Positions 26,601 through 37,591 of a stretch of 64,000 nucleotides of DNA are shown piece after piece. Position numbers and translations under genes: made by a program. This DNA comes from Gavia stellata (Eukaryota > Chordata > Aves > Gaviiformes > Gaviidae). The stretch lies in contig NC_082594.1 of assembly GCF_030936135.1 (NCBI RefSeq), positions 17,323,553 through 17,387,552 of the forward strand, in the 5' to 3' direction. The notes beneath the pieces were generated by a model that saw only the letters and a list, made by a program, of their open reading frames with translations, was not told the DNA's origin and made no database searches. Each line of letters starts with the position of its first letter. Position 1 is the stretch's first letter.

Positions 26601-29600
26601 CCTTTGCAACTGGAAGTAGGGAAGGTGTATAAGGAGACAAAAATGCTTCTGGATGGAGATAAAGAAGAAGAGTGGATGTTTGAGGTAAGAAATACTCAAA
26701 TTTATTTTTTCCATAGTGATAAATAGTCTCAACACCCTATGGTTGCATTGCGCATTTGATTTTTTTTTTTTAATCGCAGCTACACACCTTTATTCTGTAT
26801 AACCACATTGAATATATAACAATTAAAACTTAGGATATAAATCTGCAGCATTTTAAAGTATTTTTGATTGCAAAACCACCCCAGAGATATATTCATTATA
26901 ATAGCTTTTTATTTTTTTGTCTTCCTGGAGTATATTTCTTGCACTGCATGAAATTCAGCCTAGGGTGTGCAGGGAGTTCACAAGCATATTCAGACCTGAC
27001 TTCTGAATAGTGTCTAAGATTTTAAAGAATCTGACCTTCTTCATCAGTCTAGAATGGGTCTAGCAAGGCTGTTTAAAATCCAATTATCACATATTTTGGA
27101 TTGTCTTATTTCTGTTTTAAAGAGAATCTAATTTACCAAAACAGAAGAGAGAAATAAAGCGGATTTTACCCATTTAAATTACACAACATATTCTGAAATC
27201 TCCTCCTTCAGAAAGTACCATGTAATGTGAAAAAAGCAACTTAAAAGCATAAAGACTAGAAAAAGATCTACCACCTTATAGTTGTCATGACTAAAAGGTC
27301 AAGAGAAGTACTAGTGAATCAGAGTAAATCAAAGTTGACACTGTTCAGACGCCGTGTAACTGTTCACAACAAGAGCAAAGCCTGTTCATCTTGGAGACAG
27401 AATTTTCTGTGAACATTAAAAAAAGTTAATTTTTTGTTATTTCGTTGTAAATACCAAATGAACTACCTTTTTGTGTAGTTGACTGTTTGTGGCCCCTTTA
27501 CCAAGGGTTTAGTTTTGTTCAAGGTGTCTTTCCCCTCCTCCATTCCTCATATATTTTTGAGCTTGGATAGACAGAAGTAGTCCAGAAACAGCCTCTTGTT
27601 GTTTGATCTTGATGGATCAGTTTAGCTTTAGGCACTTGTTTTCACGTAGTACTCTAGAGATTGCTGCTCAGATTCCCTCCAAATGTTTTGGAAGGAGTAG
27701 GAGAAAAAAATACAGTAAAACTTCATTTAAAAACATAAATTTAATTTTAAGATATGTCTGCTATGTGTACTAAATATGCTTTATTCACATAGGCAGTGCA
27801 CACTTTCCTCATTTTAAAAAGGTGAATTTGTTTAGTAATAATTAAAAGTTTACTAGCCCAGTGAAGGGTAATACAGTATTTGTGTCAGGGTATTAATTTA
27901 GAGTGGAGTCATTATTATGATGATGATGATTATTATTATGGGTAATTCTGTATGCTCCACTTATTTCCTTTGAAGAAGAAAAACTTACAGAATGAAGTGC
28001 TAGTTAATTTTAATACATGAAAGAAGTTGATCGATAACAATTATGACAAGTTTTATAATTTAAAGAGATAAACATAGCTTTATAATACATATATCTACAG
28101 CAGATCTGATATGTGGAAAAAAAAATCCTAATTACTGATTTGCAAACTGTTAAGTGTGTTCATGATTCCTTCCTTATTGGTCCCAATTTTGTACAGTTAA
28201 TCAGGAAGAATGGCTAGACAGCACTTTTTGGAATCTATATTGAAGAAGAATCTTAAATTGGACTGAAGACAGTTCTGTTCTGGTCCGTGCCTCAATTTTG
28301 GATACAACCAGTTTATAAAGGACACACCCAATTTTTCCTAAACCTCACTTGGGGATTAAGAATCACCTGGCATCACTGCTGCTACACAAATAATTATTTT
28401 TTCACAACAAATAGTTGCTTGGTTTGTCTATATGCAAATATGTTACTTCCAGAATATGAATTTCAAACTGAGATTACCTGTCAATTTGAAAGTTATTTCG
28501 TAATTGTTGTTGGTATGCAACTGTAATGAAGTCTTTCACCCTCAGTAAAAGAAGCTAATCCTGTTGTATTGTGAGGAATAAATAGGAATGAAAACTTCTA
28601 CTTCTAAGACTACCTAATCCAACTGGATTCACACAGCTATCAGTTCTGCTGGCTGGGAAGGTACAGTTTCCCTCATAAGCTGTCTGTTGTTGAGTGAATC
28701 CAGGATGATTTGAATCCCAGACACATCATTCTGCTGAGCCTTTGAAATGAGGTTATTGTAAGTCTCTGTGTGCCTGTCGCTTAAACAGCTCTAGTAACGC
28801 TTTGGTTCTGTGCAGAGAAAAACAAATTTTGATCCATTATGTTTTCTGGTTTATAGAGAAGAATCTTAACAAAACAAACTCTTTACCTCAGAGGAATTCT
28901 GTACAGTTGTCCTCTTTCTCTTTTCGTTTAATCATCTGTTTCCGTTTAAGAAGTTGGATTTATTTTATAAGCTGGTATAGCAATATCCCCAGGTGAATAG
29001 GGAAGCAAGCTGATTTGCTGGTTTTTATGGTTTCAGTATGTTTCATTAACTCCATACCTTAAGGCTTTCACTGGCCACTAGTAGGGGCCAGGAAAGATCT
29101 CCTTCCCTTCTGTATTTGGTTTGGATTTCATTTCTCTGAAGCAGCAAAGATAAGATGAGCTGACAAAAAAGTATTTTATTAACAATACGTAAAAGACTAT
29201 CTATAATATGTTTTTAGTTGCACAAAGAAGTAGTAATATGCAAGTTCACGTCACAAAAAAAAAATTCCTGTGCATTTACCTTAAAGCTGTAACAGAGTTG
29301 TCTGCAAACTTCTGACTACAGATTCTACTACATTCTGCTGAATGTGCTGTACTGTGTCCTCTGTTCTGATCAGTCTTTAACCTCTTGGACATGCAAAAAA
29401 TGAAAGAAAGGTGGAAAATGAAGTGAGTAAAAACTGGGTGTAGTCATTTTTTCCATCTAGACAAATGCAAAATGCTGCCACCCTAGAACTGTATAAATTG
29501 TTCAGCAACACTTGATCAAACATCTAATTTTCATAGTCCTTTTTTATTTTTGAGGAAGTTCTAGAAATGTGCGTGATGTATACAAATGGTGTACAAATCT

Positions 29601-32600
29601 GAGGTAGCATTCTTTATGCTTGACTTATTTTCAGTCTTGTGTTGTAGTAAAGGAGTAGAAAACATAGTAAAATACTTCATAGTAAGTACACATATAGCTC
29701 TTGCAGTTGTGGGAAGTACCACTTACACTGCAGATTAGTTAGTGTTTCTTATGTGCATTAAATATTTCTCCTAATCTAGATAGAAGTGAAATAGTAATTT
29801 TCTTACTAGTGCTTTGCAGAAAGGTAAAACAATATGAGCCTTGATGTTTTTAAGTAGGTGAGGGTTACAAAGTCCACTGCTAAATCTGTCAAATAGGCAC
29901 AGTTTTGGTGCTGAAGAGATCAAAGTAAGAACACAGTTCTACTCCCACACCAGCACCTATCTGCCAAGACACCCACATCTTTGCCTGTAAAGTCCCCCAG
30001 CCTTATAATTGTACTGCTGCTACATGACTAAAGCAGCTGCTGTCTTTGCTGAGCTGGGTTGAATAGACCTGAGCTGAGCATCTTGGCACTTTTTTATATA
30101 CAGGGCTGTTTGGGAATCACAGAAATGGTCTCCTTGCAAGTGAAATCTTTGAAAATCCTATATAGTAGATGAGCTGTAGAGAAGCCTAATACAGACTGTT
30201 GTCATTGTTTTAAAAGACATTTTGCTTAGGTTAAAAGGGGGGGAAAAAAGGTAACCAACAACCTGTCAGAGGAAATAGAAGAACATCATGATGCTTTCTT
30301 TATGTTATAATATAGTGCAGCTAGAGTATTTCCCAAGGAAGTGGAAGTTGTAGGTTCAGTCATACCTCCTAGGAGAATATCCAGACTACTAGCTGATTTT
30401 CAGATTAATGGTGATATCTAAATTATTCATTTTTCTAGGTAAAATTCTTGTTACTCTTGATTTCCATTTTTGAAAGTTTGCAGAAATTATGTAAAAGTTT
30501 TTGGATAAAGAAGCAAGGAAAACATTATTTCCCCCCCTGCCCTTTATATATATATGGCTTGACTATAGAATAAACATTATTCTGAAACAGTATATAAGTG
30601 TTTTTTTCTGAAATGAATTGTTTAGGATGAATTCTTAGCCCTTCTAGAGGAAAACACTTTTAAACAAAACTATTAAATAGATAAACTATATTACTAAATA
30701 TATAGTTGTATATCTAAAAATGGTTTTTGAGGAAAATTGATTCGTATTTACACAGAGTAGTGCTCAGACTGCCGTGTCAGAAATTTGAAGTTGTGATCTT
30801 ACATGCTGTCTGAAGTCAAGAGTGAGAGAGTCATTGGTTTAAGTTTACGCTTACATTGTTGTTTTTCAGAATACCTCCCAGAAGTTCACAGTTCATCTCA
30901 TTGGAAAACAGATAGCTAAGATGGATTGTATAGCTTGTGACTTAAAAGGGACTGGTAAAGGGATGCTAAGGTCACAAAATTGAATATAAATATCGACAAA
31001 TGGGTGAGATGATGGTAACCTATAGTAACCGGTTCAGCCCTGCTAACTTTTTAATGTGTCTGCATCCTTGAGCTCTCCAACAAAACTGCTGAAAAGGACT
31101 ATTGCTTTTTGAATGCCATTATTTTAAAGCATTTTAAATTATGTTCTGCTGTTGTTCTGAACCATATTCTAAACATTTATGTAGTCTTTGCTGGAAACAA
31201 AGAAAATGAGTTTACGTTGCCATTTTTCATCTTTACTAGGAAACCCGGTTAGATGACCATCATCATGTTGCAGTGGCTCTCGGGAAACAGGAGGGATTTG
31301 GGCAGAAGCATTCTGATGTAAGAAATTATTAAACATTTTCAGGTCTTGATAACTAATCACTTGAACATAAACTTAGTCTGATGCTGTAGCTAAAAGTGTG
31401 TTATCTCAGATGTAGGGCCAAGGAGCAAGCTTGTCTTGAGCACAGTATTAGCCAGATTGTTACTGAACTGTTACCTCTAGTTCTGTTGTGCCTGTTTCAG
31501 GAAAGGTCTGAGAAGGAGAAATGGTTTCAGAGGACAGCAACAGATAATGTCAAATACGGAATATATGTTTTACAGCATTAATGTGTTCATTCAAGAGAAG
31601 ATTAAGTGATTTTTGTCACAGTCTGCTAGTACTCACGTGGGAAAGATGGTTTTCACAGAGGGAAATGGACGCAGTGAACCAATTTGGACTGCTAAACTAG
31701 CACAGCACCTCACCAAGTTGATTTTAATGGGGGACCGTCAGTGCGTGTATCCTAGAGCAGATCCATCTCTCAAACACCAATATGAAAAGATAACCCTTGA
31801 GACAAGCAACAACCACCAACAGATGGGAAGAACAGCAGTGTTAGTTTTCATTCCACGTGGTCTCTCTATTGAGAGAAGCAACAAAGCAACTTAAAAGCTT
31901 TTCAGGATTTTCTGTGTAATTTAACTAAGACCTGGGTCATGAAAATAGCAATAAAAGTCAAATTTGAGGCAGACTGGCAAGTTGTAGCTGAAATAGCCAG
32001 ACAGTCAGCAAAGGAAAGTGTGACAAATTGCCAGATTTGTCTGTGGTGTTTTAGTTGCTTACAAGAAAATCAGTTAGTTGTTTTCTGTTATTTAGATACA
32101 AAGGTTCTGCCAGGAACTAGAAAAAAAATAATTAGTGTATGAATGGATAAAAGGATGAAAGTGGTCGTGCACACATCTATCATGGTCATAAAGTCTGAGT
32201 TTGTGATCATGGATAACACAAAAAGGCATACGTTTTAACTAGCATTGGTTAGATGAAAAAAAAGAGGGATAAACTACCTTTGAGGATTTACTGTGGTAAA
32301 TCAGTGCTCACGTATTCTTTAAGAACATATGTTCTGTCAAACAGAACGCACATACTTAAGTTCCCAGTGGGGCTGCATATCATCCTTCCTGCAGGAATAC
32401 TGGTAAATGTCAGTCTGAGGTGAAAAGGTGGCAGCAATTATTTCTAAAGACAATTACCTAAGTATTCTACAGAAGTCCAGTATTTTTAAGTATTGACCTT
32501 CGCCATCACTGTCACACACCTTAAAATTATCATAGAAAGAATAGGCATGGTGTCAAGAGTTATGATGAAAAGTCTTTTGAATCAAGAAAGTCTCAAAGGC

Positions 32601-35600
32601 ATACTTGACCACTGACTAAATTTGTGATGACCTAAATTTCATTAGCTCAATCCACTGAAAAAGGTGCCTTTTCAGGACTCCTTCTAACGGGAATGTGGAG
32701 GAAACAAAAGTGGCCTTCTCTCTTTCTAACAGAACTGTAAAAAAGGATTCTATGTATTGCTAGATATGTCGAGAGGAAAAGGTGTTCTTCATATTAGTTT
32801 AAAAAAATTGAGTGTGTAGACATTAAGCTGTTGCTTTGGGCTGTCAAGGCCTGTCTCTGTTCCCTCTCTGCTATCACAGGAGTAATTCATTATGTTCTGT
32901 TTGCAGAACATGTACTTTCAGTGAGCTTTCTTCCCCAGCTGATAGCAAGTACCTACAATTCACAGGAAAGACCAATTGTTACTTTAAAGTACTATAATTT
33001 AAATTCTCCAATGTCAAGAATCTTAACAAAATGTCCACTAGTGATTGCAATATACTTGAAGAGACAGAACATTTATCTGCACCCTTATGTAGATCTAGAC
33101 AGTTATCTGAGGCAGGTCTCGATGAAAGATGGCTGAGTTTATAATTCTTTATAATTCCCATGTGGGCTATAAAATATCACTTGCTAAATTTCACTAGACT
33201 TATGACGAATTCAGTCAGAACACACTTCTCTTCAGACAAGCATGTGCTGAAGTTCAGACTAGAACTTTTAAGCCTCTGAGCTAAGTAGATTGTTAGCTTG
33301 TGTTTGGTATGCATCTGGATGTCACTTGCATGGCTCTAGACATACTTCCTGCAGCCTTACCTCATCCCAAAATGCCAAATGATCAGTAATGTCTCAACAC
33401 CATGTCACTTGTGTGAGGATATAAAGTGACAGGCAGCTCAATTAACTTTTGCTTTGAGTCTGCATTGGACAACTTTGAGTTTTGCTGTGCTGTTACAACA
33501 AACACAAACCATTTTGTTGTCTCTCCATTTATTCCTAACAGTAGCTCACTGCTCAAACACTGAAGTGGAAAATAGACATTTTTGCTCTTTACCTATTTAC
33601 TGACCTACCTTCATTGATGTGACAGGAAGGGATGACAAAATCAACGAGGTCACCTCCAGCACTTGCACATAAGCAAGCAAGTGCCTACAAGGCAGCTTTA
33701 CGGACAAATCCTCCAAACCCTCTCCAGAAACTCAACAGGCTGGGGTGCCCCTTTAAAGTGCCTGTAAACTAGTGCACACAATATGGGGAATAAACATGAC
33801 GAGTTAGATATCTGTGTGCAATTGCAGGGCTATGATCTTAGGATCATGGAGACATGGTAGGATGGCTCCCATGGCTGGCCTGTTGCAATCAAGGGGGGCA
33901 GGCTGGGAAGATGAGGCGAGGGAGTTGCCCTTTATGTGAGAGAGCAGCTGGAGTGCATGGAGCTCTGCCTGGGGATGCATGAGGAGCCAGCTGAGAGTTT
34001 ATGGGTTAGGATTAAAGAGAGGGCAAGTCAAGGTGACAGTATGGTGGGTGTCTGCTATATGCCCCTGACAAGGAAGTGGATGAGGCCCTCTACAGACAGA
34101 TGGAGGCAGCCTCCCATTCACAGGCCCATCAGCCTCACCCTGATCTCTGGAAAGGTGGAGGAGCAGCTAATTCTAGAAACCATTTCCAGGCACATCAAGG
34201 ACAAAGAAATCATCAGGACTACTCAGTATAGCTTCAGCATGAAAAAGTCATGCTTGACCAACTTGGTAAACTTCTACAATGAAATGACTGGCCTGGTGGA
34301 TGAGGGGAGAGCAGTGGGTGTTGTCTACCTAGACTTCAGTACCTTCTACCTCTGACACTGTCTCTCATAAGATCCTCCTAGAGAAAATGCTAATGTACGT
34401 ACTGGATAAGCAGGCAGTGAGGTGCACTGAAAACTGGCTGAACAGTTGGGCCCAAAGGGTGGTGATCAATGGCACGAAGTCTGGTTGGAGGCCAGTAACT
34501 AGCGATGGTACCCCAGGGGTCAAAACTGGATCCAGTCCTGTTTAACATCTTCATTAATGATCTGGATGATGGGACAGTGTACCCTCAGCAGGTTTGCTGA
34601 TGACACAAAACTGGGAGGAGTGGCTGATACGCTAGGGGGTTGTGCTGCCATCTAGAGAGACCTTGACAGGATGGAGAAATGGGACAACAGGGACCTCAGG
34701 AAGTTCAACAAGGGGAAGTGTGAAGTCCCACACCTGAAGAGGAACAACCCCAGGCACCAGTACATGCTGGGGTCCAGCCAGGTGGAAAGCAGCTTTTCAG
34801 AAAAGGCACTGGGGGTCCTGGTGGACTCCAGACTGAACATGAACCAGCAATGTGCCCTTGCAGCAAAGAAGACTGATGGTATCCTGGGCTGCACTAGCCA
34901 AAGTATTGGCAGCAAGTCAAGGGAGGTGATCCTTCACCTTTACTGAGCACTGGTGAGGCCACATCTGGGGTGCTGTGTCCAGTTCTGGGTTTCCCAGTAC
35001 AAGAGAAATGTGGACGTACCAGAGAGAGCCCAGCGAAGGGCTGCAAATTTTACTGAGAGACTGGAATGTCTCTACTATGAGGAGAAGCTGAGAGAGCTGG
35101 GACTGTTCACCCTGGAGAAGAGAAGGCTCAGGGGGCATCTTAGTAATGTATGTGAATATCTGAAAGGAAGGTGCAAATTAGATAGATCCAGGCTCTTTTC
35201 ACTGGCGCCCAGTGACAGTACGAGAGGCAGTGGGCACAAGCTGACACACAGGAGGTTCCCTCTGAATGTCAGGAAACACTTGTCTTTCACTGTGAGGGTG
35301 GCCAAGATTGCCTACGGAGGTTGTGGAGTCTCCATCCGTGGCAATATTTGAAAGCTGTCTGGACATGGTCCTGGGCAACTGGCTTTAGGTGGCCCTCCTT
35401 GAGCAGGGGATAGGACCAGATGACCTCCAGAGCTCCCTTCCAATCTCAGCTGTTCTGTGATTACCAGACATCAGTATTGGCTCACCAAGAAGTTAACAGC
35501 ACCCTAGCCTGCATCAAAAAATGTGTCAGTTTGTGTGATGTACAGAATAACCCCACTGCAGAGTAGCCCTGCTGTTTTCTATGAAATATTAAACGTTAAG

Positions 35601-36523
35601 AATATGTTGCTTGAGCAAATGCCAAATTTAGAAGGATCGGCTATATTCACGTTCAATTCATGCAGCTGTACTTTTTGCCCTGCTGTTTGGAAAGAATTAC
35701 ACTTGCAGATAGCATACAGCAGGCTGCACAGTAACATATGCTCAAAAAGCCACACCTTTTTTTCTTTGAAATGTGATTTTTCTTGAAGTAATGGAACTGA
35801 CACGGACCATGCACTCTCATCTCTAATATCTCAGTCTGCATTTAATCTGGATTTAACATGGGGAATTGTGGGTTGATTGTGACCACTTTTGTCCTTAAAT
35901 AGCATGACTTTGAGAGAAGCATGCACAATCTCAGTGATTTCTGGTATTAAAGAGAGTACGAATAGCCACACCTCTAGTGGAATAAATCCTCACGCTATTA
36001 TCTCAAATAATCATGTCTGCTGGTGAATGAAATAGAGTTTGTTTGGGTTTGTTGATGGGCTTTTTTTCTTCCTCTTTCCTGGGCTTAAACACTTATTCTG
36101 TGGTATTTACAGCATTCTCTATCCCTCATTCTTTCAGTTTTCTGAACTGAATTTCAAAGAAAAACTTGCTTTTCCTGTGTGGCCTGTTACATGCTTCTAT
36201 TAGTTACTGTATAGCCTAAATTAGGGACAGTGACATTGGTCTCATCTGGTATGTTTTCTTTCTTCTTTGGTAAGCAATGTGTAGTTTAAACTGGACAAGG
36301 GAATATTGCAGGAAGAAAATTGAGATTTATTGATTCATGTAATGCTAATACGTATTTTCCTTAGGTATGTTCCATGGAGCCTAAACAACCACAGTTTACA
36401 TTACTGACTTTTGAAGATTTAGTTGCATCTGGTATTCCAGTCACACCTGAGGATTCTGCATATTGGGATAATTTTTGTTCTAAGCAGGAGAGTCCAGTGA
36501 AACAGAATTCACATTCAAGATAA
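5513..36523 (+). CDS. AASDHPPT: AASDHPPT, L-aminoadipate-semialdehyde dehydrogenase-phosphopantetheinyl transferase (six-exon coding span)
   Basis: The spliced product is 296 residues. It is the Sfp-type enzyme that moves the 4'-phosphopantetheine arm of coenzyme A onto a serine of carrier domains (cytosolic fatty acid synthase, mitochondrial ACP, AASDH, 10-formyl-THF dehydrogenase); these roles are family knowledge. Seen here: an N-terminal block with [19 protein letters not shown] (residues 20-38), SHQGDY (97-102), GIDVMK (114-119) with the Mg-binding Asp116, and [10 protein letters not shown] (164-173) with catalytic Glu168 and Lys172. These align with human Asp129, Glu181 and Lys185, so this protein starts 13 residues later than the human one. 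All five introns are GT-AG and every junction keeps frame. The start ATG at 5513 has G at -3 and +4, and an in-frame TGA at 5444-5446 excludes a longer AUG start within this exon. Identity is close to certain; transcript ends are inferred. Confidence 0.96.
5657..6726 (+). other. AASDHPPT: AASDHPPT intron 1
   Basis: A 1,070-base GT-AG intron. Its first 250 bases are still CpG-island sequence, after which composition falls sharply to AT-rich. I see no repeat or RNA gene in it. Confidence 0.9.
6727..6952 (+). CDS. AASDHPPT: AASDHPPT coding exon 2 (residues 49-124)
   Basis: The acceptor is a T-rich tract ending in ATAG at 6726, and the donor is AG then GTAACG at 6953. The exon encodes AGRLLIRKL, the RTSKGKP phosphate/CoA-contacting motif (residues 73-79), [20 protein letters not shown] (93-112) and VGIDVMK (113-119). 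His98 and Gln99 of SHQG correspond to human His111 and Gln112, and Asp116 is the metal ligand. It ends with one base of the split Gly124 codon. Confidence 0.97.
8015..8460 (+). repeat. Diverged avian interspersed repeat, family uncertain (LTR/ERV-like)
   Basis: The block around CTGAAGGGCTGCAG, then GAGAAGGCCTTGATGCTATG, then ATCAACACTGTTTTAAG and AAAAATTAACACTC resembles, from memory, a dispersed sequence abundant in bird genomes. I think it derives from an endogenous retroviral LTR or internal region but cannot assign the family. It has no coding capacity. The boundaries are approximate and no target-site duplication was identified. Confidence 0.45.
15637..15669. repeat. (TA)n(CA)n compound microsatellite
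   Basis: A pure TA run passes into a CA run with one interruption. It is followed by further TA-rich, imperfectly repeated sequence to about 15780. Likely polymorphic in length. Confidence 0.9.
15737..15762. repeat. Perfect 26-bp palindrome in TG/TA/CA repeat
   Basis: The 13-base half TGTGTGTAGATAT is followed directly by its exact reverse complement, so the block can extrude as a cruciform. It lies in a microsatellite-rich tract, which is the likely source. Confidence 0.85.
22235..22602 (+). mobile_element. CR1 LINE, 3' fragment
   Basis: Typical CR1 3' sequence: GGCTGAGGGGAGACCTTATC, then a CTACCTGAAAGGAGGTTG block, GGACAAGAGGAAATGGCCTC, and the TTGGACTCGATGATC motif. It ends in diverged copies of the terminal octamer ATTCTATG at 22584-22602. 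It is 5'-truncated as usual, has no intact frame, and lies sense in AASDHPPT intron 2. It is less diverged than the CR1 copy 430 bases downstream. Confidence 0.95.
23030..23500 (+). mobile_element. CR1 LINE, older 3' fragment
   Basis: A more diverged CR1 end carrying CCTGAAGAGGGGAGAG, then a GAACAGGGCAAAAGGCAACAG-like block, TTGCCCAGAGAAGGGGTG, and ATTGGACCAGATGGTC. It closes with ATGATTCTGTGAATCTAT, the decayed terminal octamer repeat. Same orientation as the preceding copy, but from a separate insertion, judging by its different divergence. Confidence 0.9.
24735..24870 (-). repeat. MIR/CORE-SINE-like ancient SINE relic
   Basis: The run AAGATGGGGAACATTAG, then CCTTGCCCATCATCACTC, and CAGTGGCAGAGCGAGGATTA follows the order of the reverse complement of the MIR core (a tRNA-derived amniote SINE): the paired-down TTGCCC-AAGGTCAC and GTGGCAGAGC-GGGATT blocks. 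It is heavily diverged, as expected for elements older than the bird-mammal split. Confidence 0.55.
25939..26060 (+). CDS. AASDHPPT: AASDHPPT coding exon 3 (residues 124-164)
   Basis: The acceptor is CTAATTTATAG at 25938, and the donor is TGG then GTAATA at 26061. The exon completes Gly124 and encodes [20 protein letters not shown] and then the [10 protein letters not shown] stretch, the linker and first part of the second pseudo-twofold half of the enzyme. It follows the 19-kb intron 2. The reading frame resumes exactly (1 carried base plus 122 bases is 41 codons). Confidence 0.96.
26061..26522 (+). other. AASDHPPT: AASDHPPT intron 3
   Basis: A 462-base AT-rich GT-AG intron with no recognisable content beyond its splice signals. 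Confidence 0.9.
26523..26684 (+). CDS. AASDHPPT: AASDHPPT coding exon 4 (residues 165-218)
   Basis: The acceptor is TTCTGTGTTTTAG at 26522, and the donor is GAG then GTAAGA at 26685. The exon starts with [16 protein letters not shown], the WxxKEAxxKA signature of phosphopantetheinyl transferases completed by the Trp that ends exon 3. It contains catalytic Glu168 and Lys172, and it continues through a [12 protein letters not shown] strand to EEWMFE. It is exactly 54 codons in phase 0 at both ends. Confidence 0.97.
26685..31239 (+). other. AASDHPPT: AASDHPPT intron 4
   Basis: A 4,555-base GT-AG intron. It contains a short ATT/ATG trinucleotide repeat at 27911-27940 and a 10-bp inverted repeat with a 61-base spacer (28623-28632 and 28694-28703). 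I recognise no transposon or RNA gene in it. Confidence 0.88.
27911..27940. repeat. ATT/ATG trinucleotide repeat
   Basis: Ten uninterrupted trinucleotide units of ATT or ATG in AASDHPPT intron 4. Confidence 0.85.
31240..31317 (+). CDS. AASDHPPT: AASDHPPT coding exon 5 (residues 219-244)
   Basis: The acceptor is TTCATCTTTACTAG at 31239, and the donor is GAT then GTAAGA at 31318. This 26-codon exon encodes [18 protein letters not shown], matching the human KIDEHHFVAVAL strand, followed by a variable linker. It is short and phase 0 at both ends, so skipping it would keep frame but delete a core strand. Confidence 0.94.
31318..36364 (+). other. AASDHPPT: AASDHPPT intron 5
   Basis: A 5,047-base GT-AG intron. 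Its second half is occupied by a 1.7-kb sense-strand CR1 with an internal deletion. The preceding 2.4 kb has a few open frames of 60-100 codons with no family resemblance. I treat that part as unassigned intronic sequence, possibly old repeat debris. Confidence 0.88.
33735..35461 (+). mobile_element. CR1 LINE with endonuclease and reverse-transcriptase remnants, internally deleted
   Basis: Starts within the ORF2 5' part: the frame from 33936 reads [13 protein letters not shown] and then VGVCYMP, matching the CR1 endonuclease domain. At about 34116 it jumps directly to RT sequence ([15 protein letters not shown], then [16 protein letters not shown] and [14 protein letters not shown]), so the sequence between endonuclease and RT fingers is deleted. 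The catalytic FADDTKLGG box is at 34593-34619. Frameshifts and stops follow, then the usual CR1 3' end (GGACCAGATGACCTCCAGAG). It is a dead copy, sense, in AASDHPPT intron 5. Confidence 0.95.
36365..36523 (+). CDS. AASDHPPT: AASDHPPT coding exon 6 and stop (residues 245-296)
   Basis: The acceptor is CGTATTTTCCTTAG at 36364. The exon encodes [19 protein letters not shown], then [15 protein letters not shown] and a hydrophilic tail to a TAA at 36521-36523. The [10 protein letters not shown] and VTPED motifs match the C-terminus of the human enzyme. The linker before them is several residues shorter than in human, which accounts for nearly all the internal length difference. Confidence 0.95.
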   Translation, partial: VCSMEPKQPQFTLLTFEDLVASGIPVTPEDSAYWDNFCSKQESPVKQNSHSR

Positions 36524-36959
36524 GAATGCTTATAAGAAAAAGAAAATTGTCAAAATTGTTGTGCTGTTACTTTACATAATTCAAAGTGTAGGAAAAAGTG
36601 TACATGTGTAAATGAAACATGTTTTTCTTTATTTAAACTAAAAGTCTGATTTTCACCTTTTTTAAAATTGATAAAGAATGTCAGTATCTTAAGGAAGATG
36701 CTTATTTCCTCGCTGAAGGAATTCTGAGTGAAAAGTCTAAGCTGTCCACATGCTTTTTTGCTTCTCCACACCTGTGGTTCTTACACTTCAATAATTACCC
36801 ATGCTAGGAACAGGGAGCAGAGCTACAACAATGTTGTTGATTAGTCACCAAGTGTTTAATATATAAAAAATGTGTTTCTATACTTCATTTATGCTGAAGC
36901 TTAAATTATGGTACTGCCTTTTCTCTCACAAAAATAATAGTTTTATTCTCACATGGATG

Positions 36960-36965
36960 AATAAA
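36960..36965 (+). terminator. AASDHPPT: Proximal polyadenylation signal AATAAA
   Basis: The first canonical hexamer after the stop codon (437 bases downstream). It is followed by TGT-rich sequence (GTATGGTGTAAATGTTTG) within about 60 bases, as expected for a cleavage site. Confidence 0.55.
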
Positions 36966-37555
36966 GCCAGAAGAATTGGTACAAATCCTTTTGCTGTTAC
37001 TGTATGGTGTAAATGTTTGTACCACGCTTTGTATTTGTGAAATAGAAGGCTGAAGAAGTCTGAATCTTAATAGTCTTGGAACTACATCTGTGCAAAACTA
37101 GTTTGAGGCAGGGAATTAACTTATTTCATATCCTTTTCACTTACAATCTTTGTTAATTAAAGCTTCCTGTATGTAATTTAGGATTTGATTTTTAACAGTT
37201 CTATTTGTATTTTTTTCCCTCAGCAATAGATATGAGCCAAACAGCAGTTCAGTGTTCCTAGACTTGCATTTACATCTGTACTGTCATAGACACTGTCATG
37301 GCGAGGAGTGGGGGGGAACAAAACAACAAAAAACCCACCTATTTACTTTTTCCACATAGTCTCATAACATCTGAAGACAGAAAATTTTATTTTCTTACAG
37401 TGAATTAAAATTTCTGGAGAAGATCTGTAGATCTTGAGTGCACCTTTAAAGTATTCCGTATTCTTTTTCAAAAAAAATCCTATTTTGTGTCATTACCTCT
37501 CCCTTTCCTTTCTAGAAGTCATAGATACATTATGAATGGTCTAAATGTAAGGAAA

Positions 37556-37591
37556 CATACTGAACAGAATGAGTCATACTGAACAGAATGA
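37556..37591. repeat. 19-bp tandem duplication
   Basis: The unit CATACTGAACAGAATGAGT occurs twice head to tail, the second copy lacking its last two bases. Confidence 0.85.

Noticed and set aside
28623..28703. 10-bp inverted repeat with a 61-base spacer, considered as a MITE
   Set aside because: No target-site duplication or typical terminal sequence; arms of this length with a long spacer can arise by chance.
33936..35351. Open frames of 139, 91 and 132 codons that look like genes
   Set aside because: They are broken pieces of the CR1 ORF2 and 3' end, not host genes.
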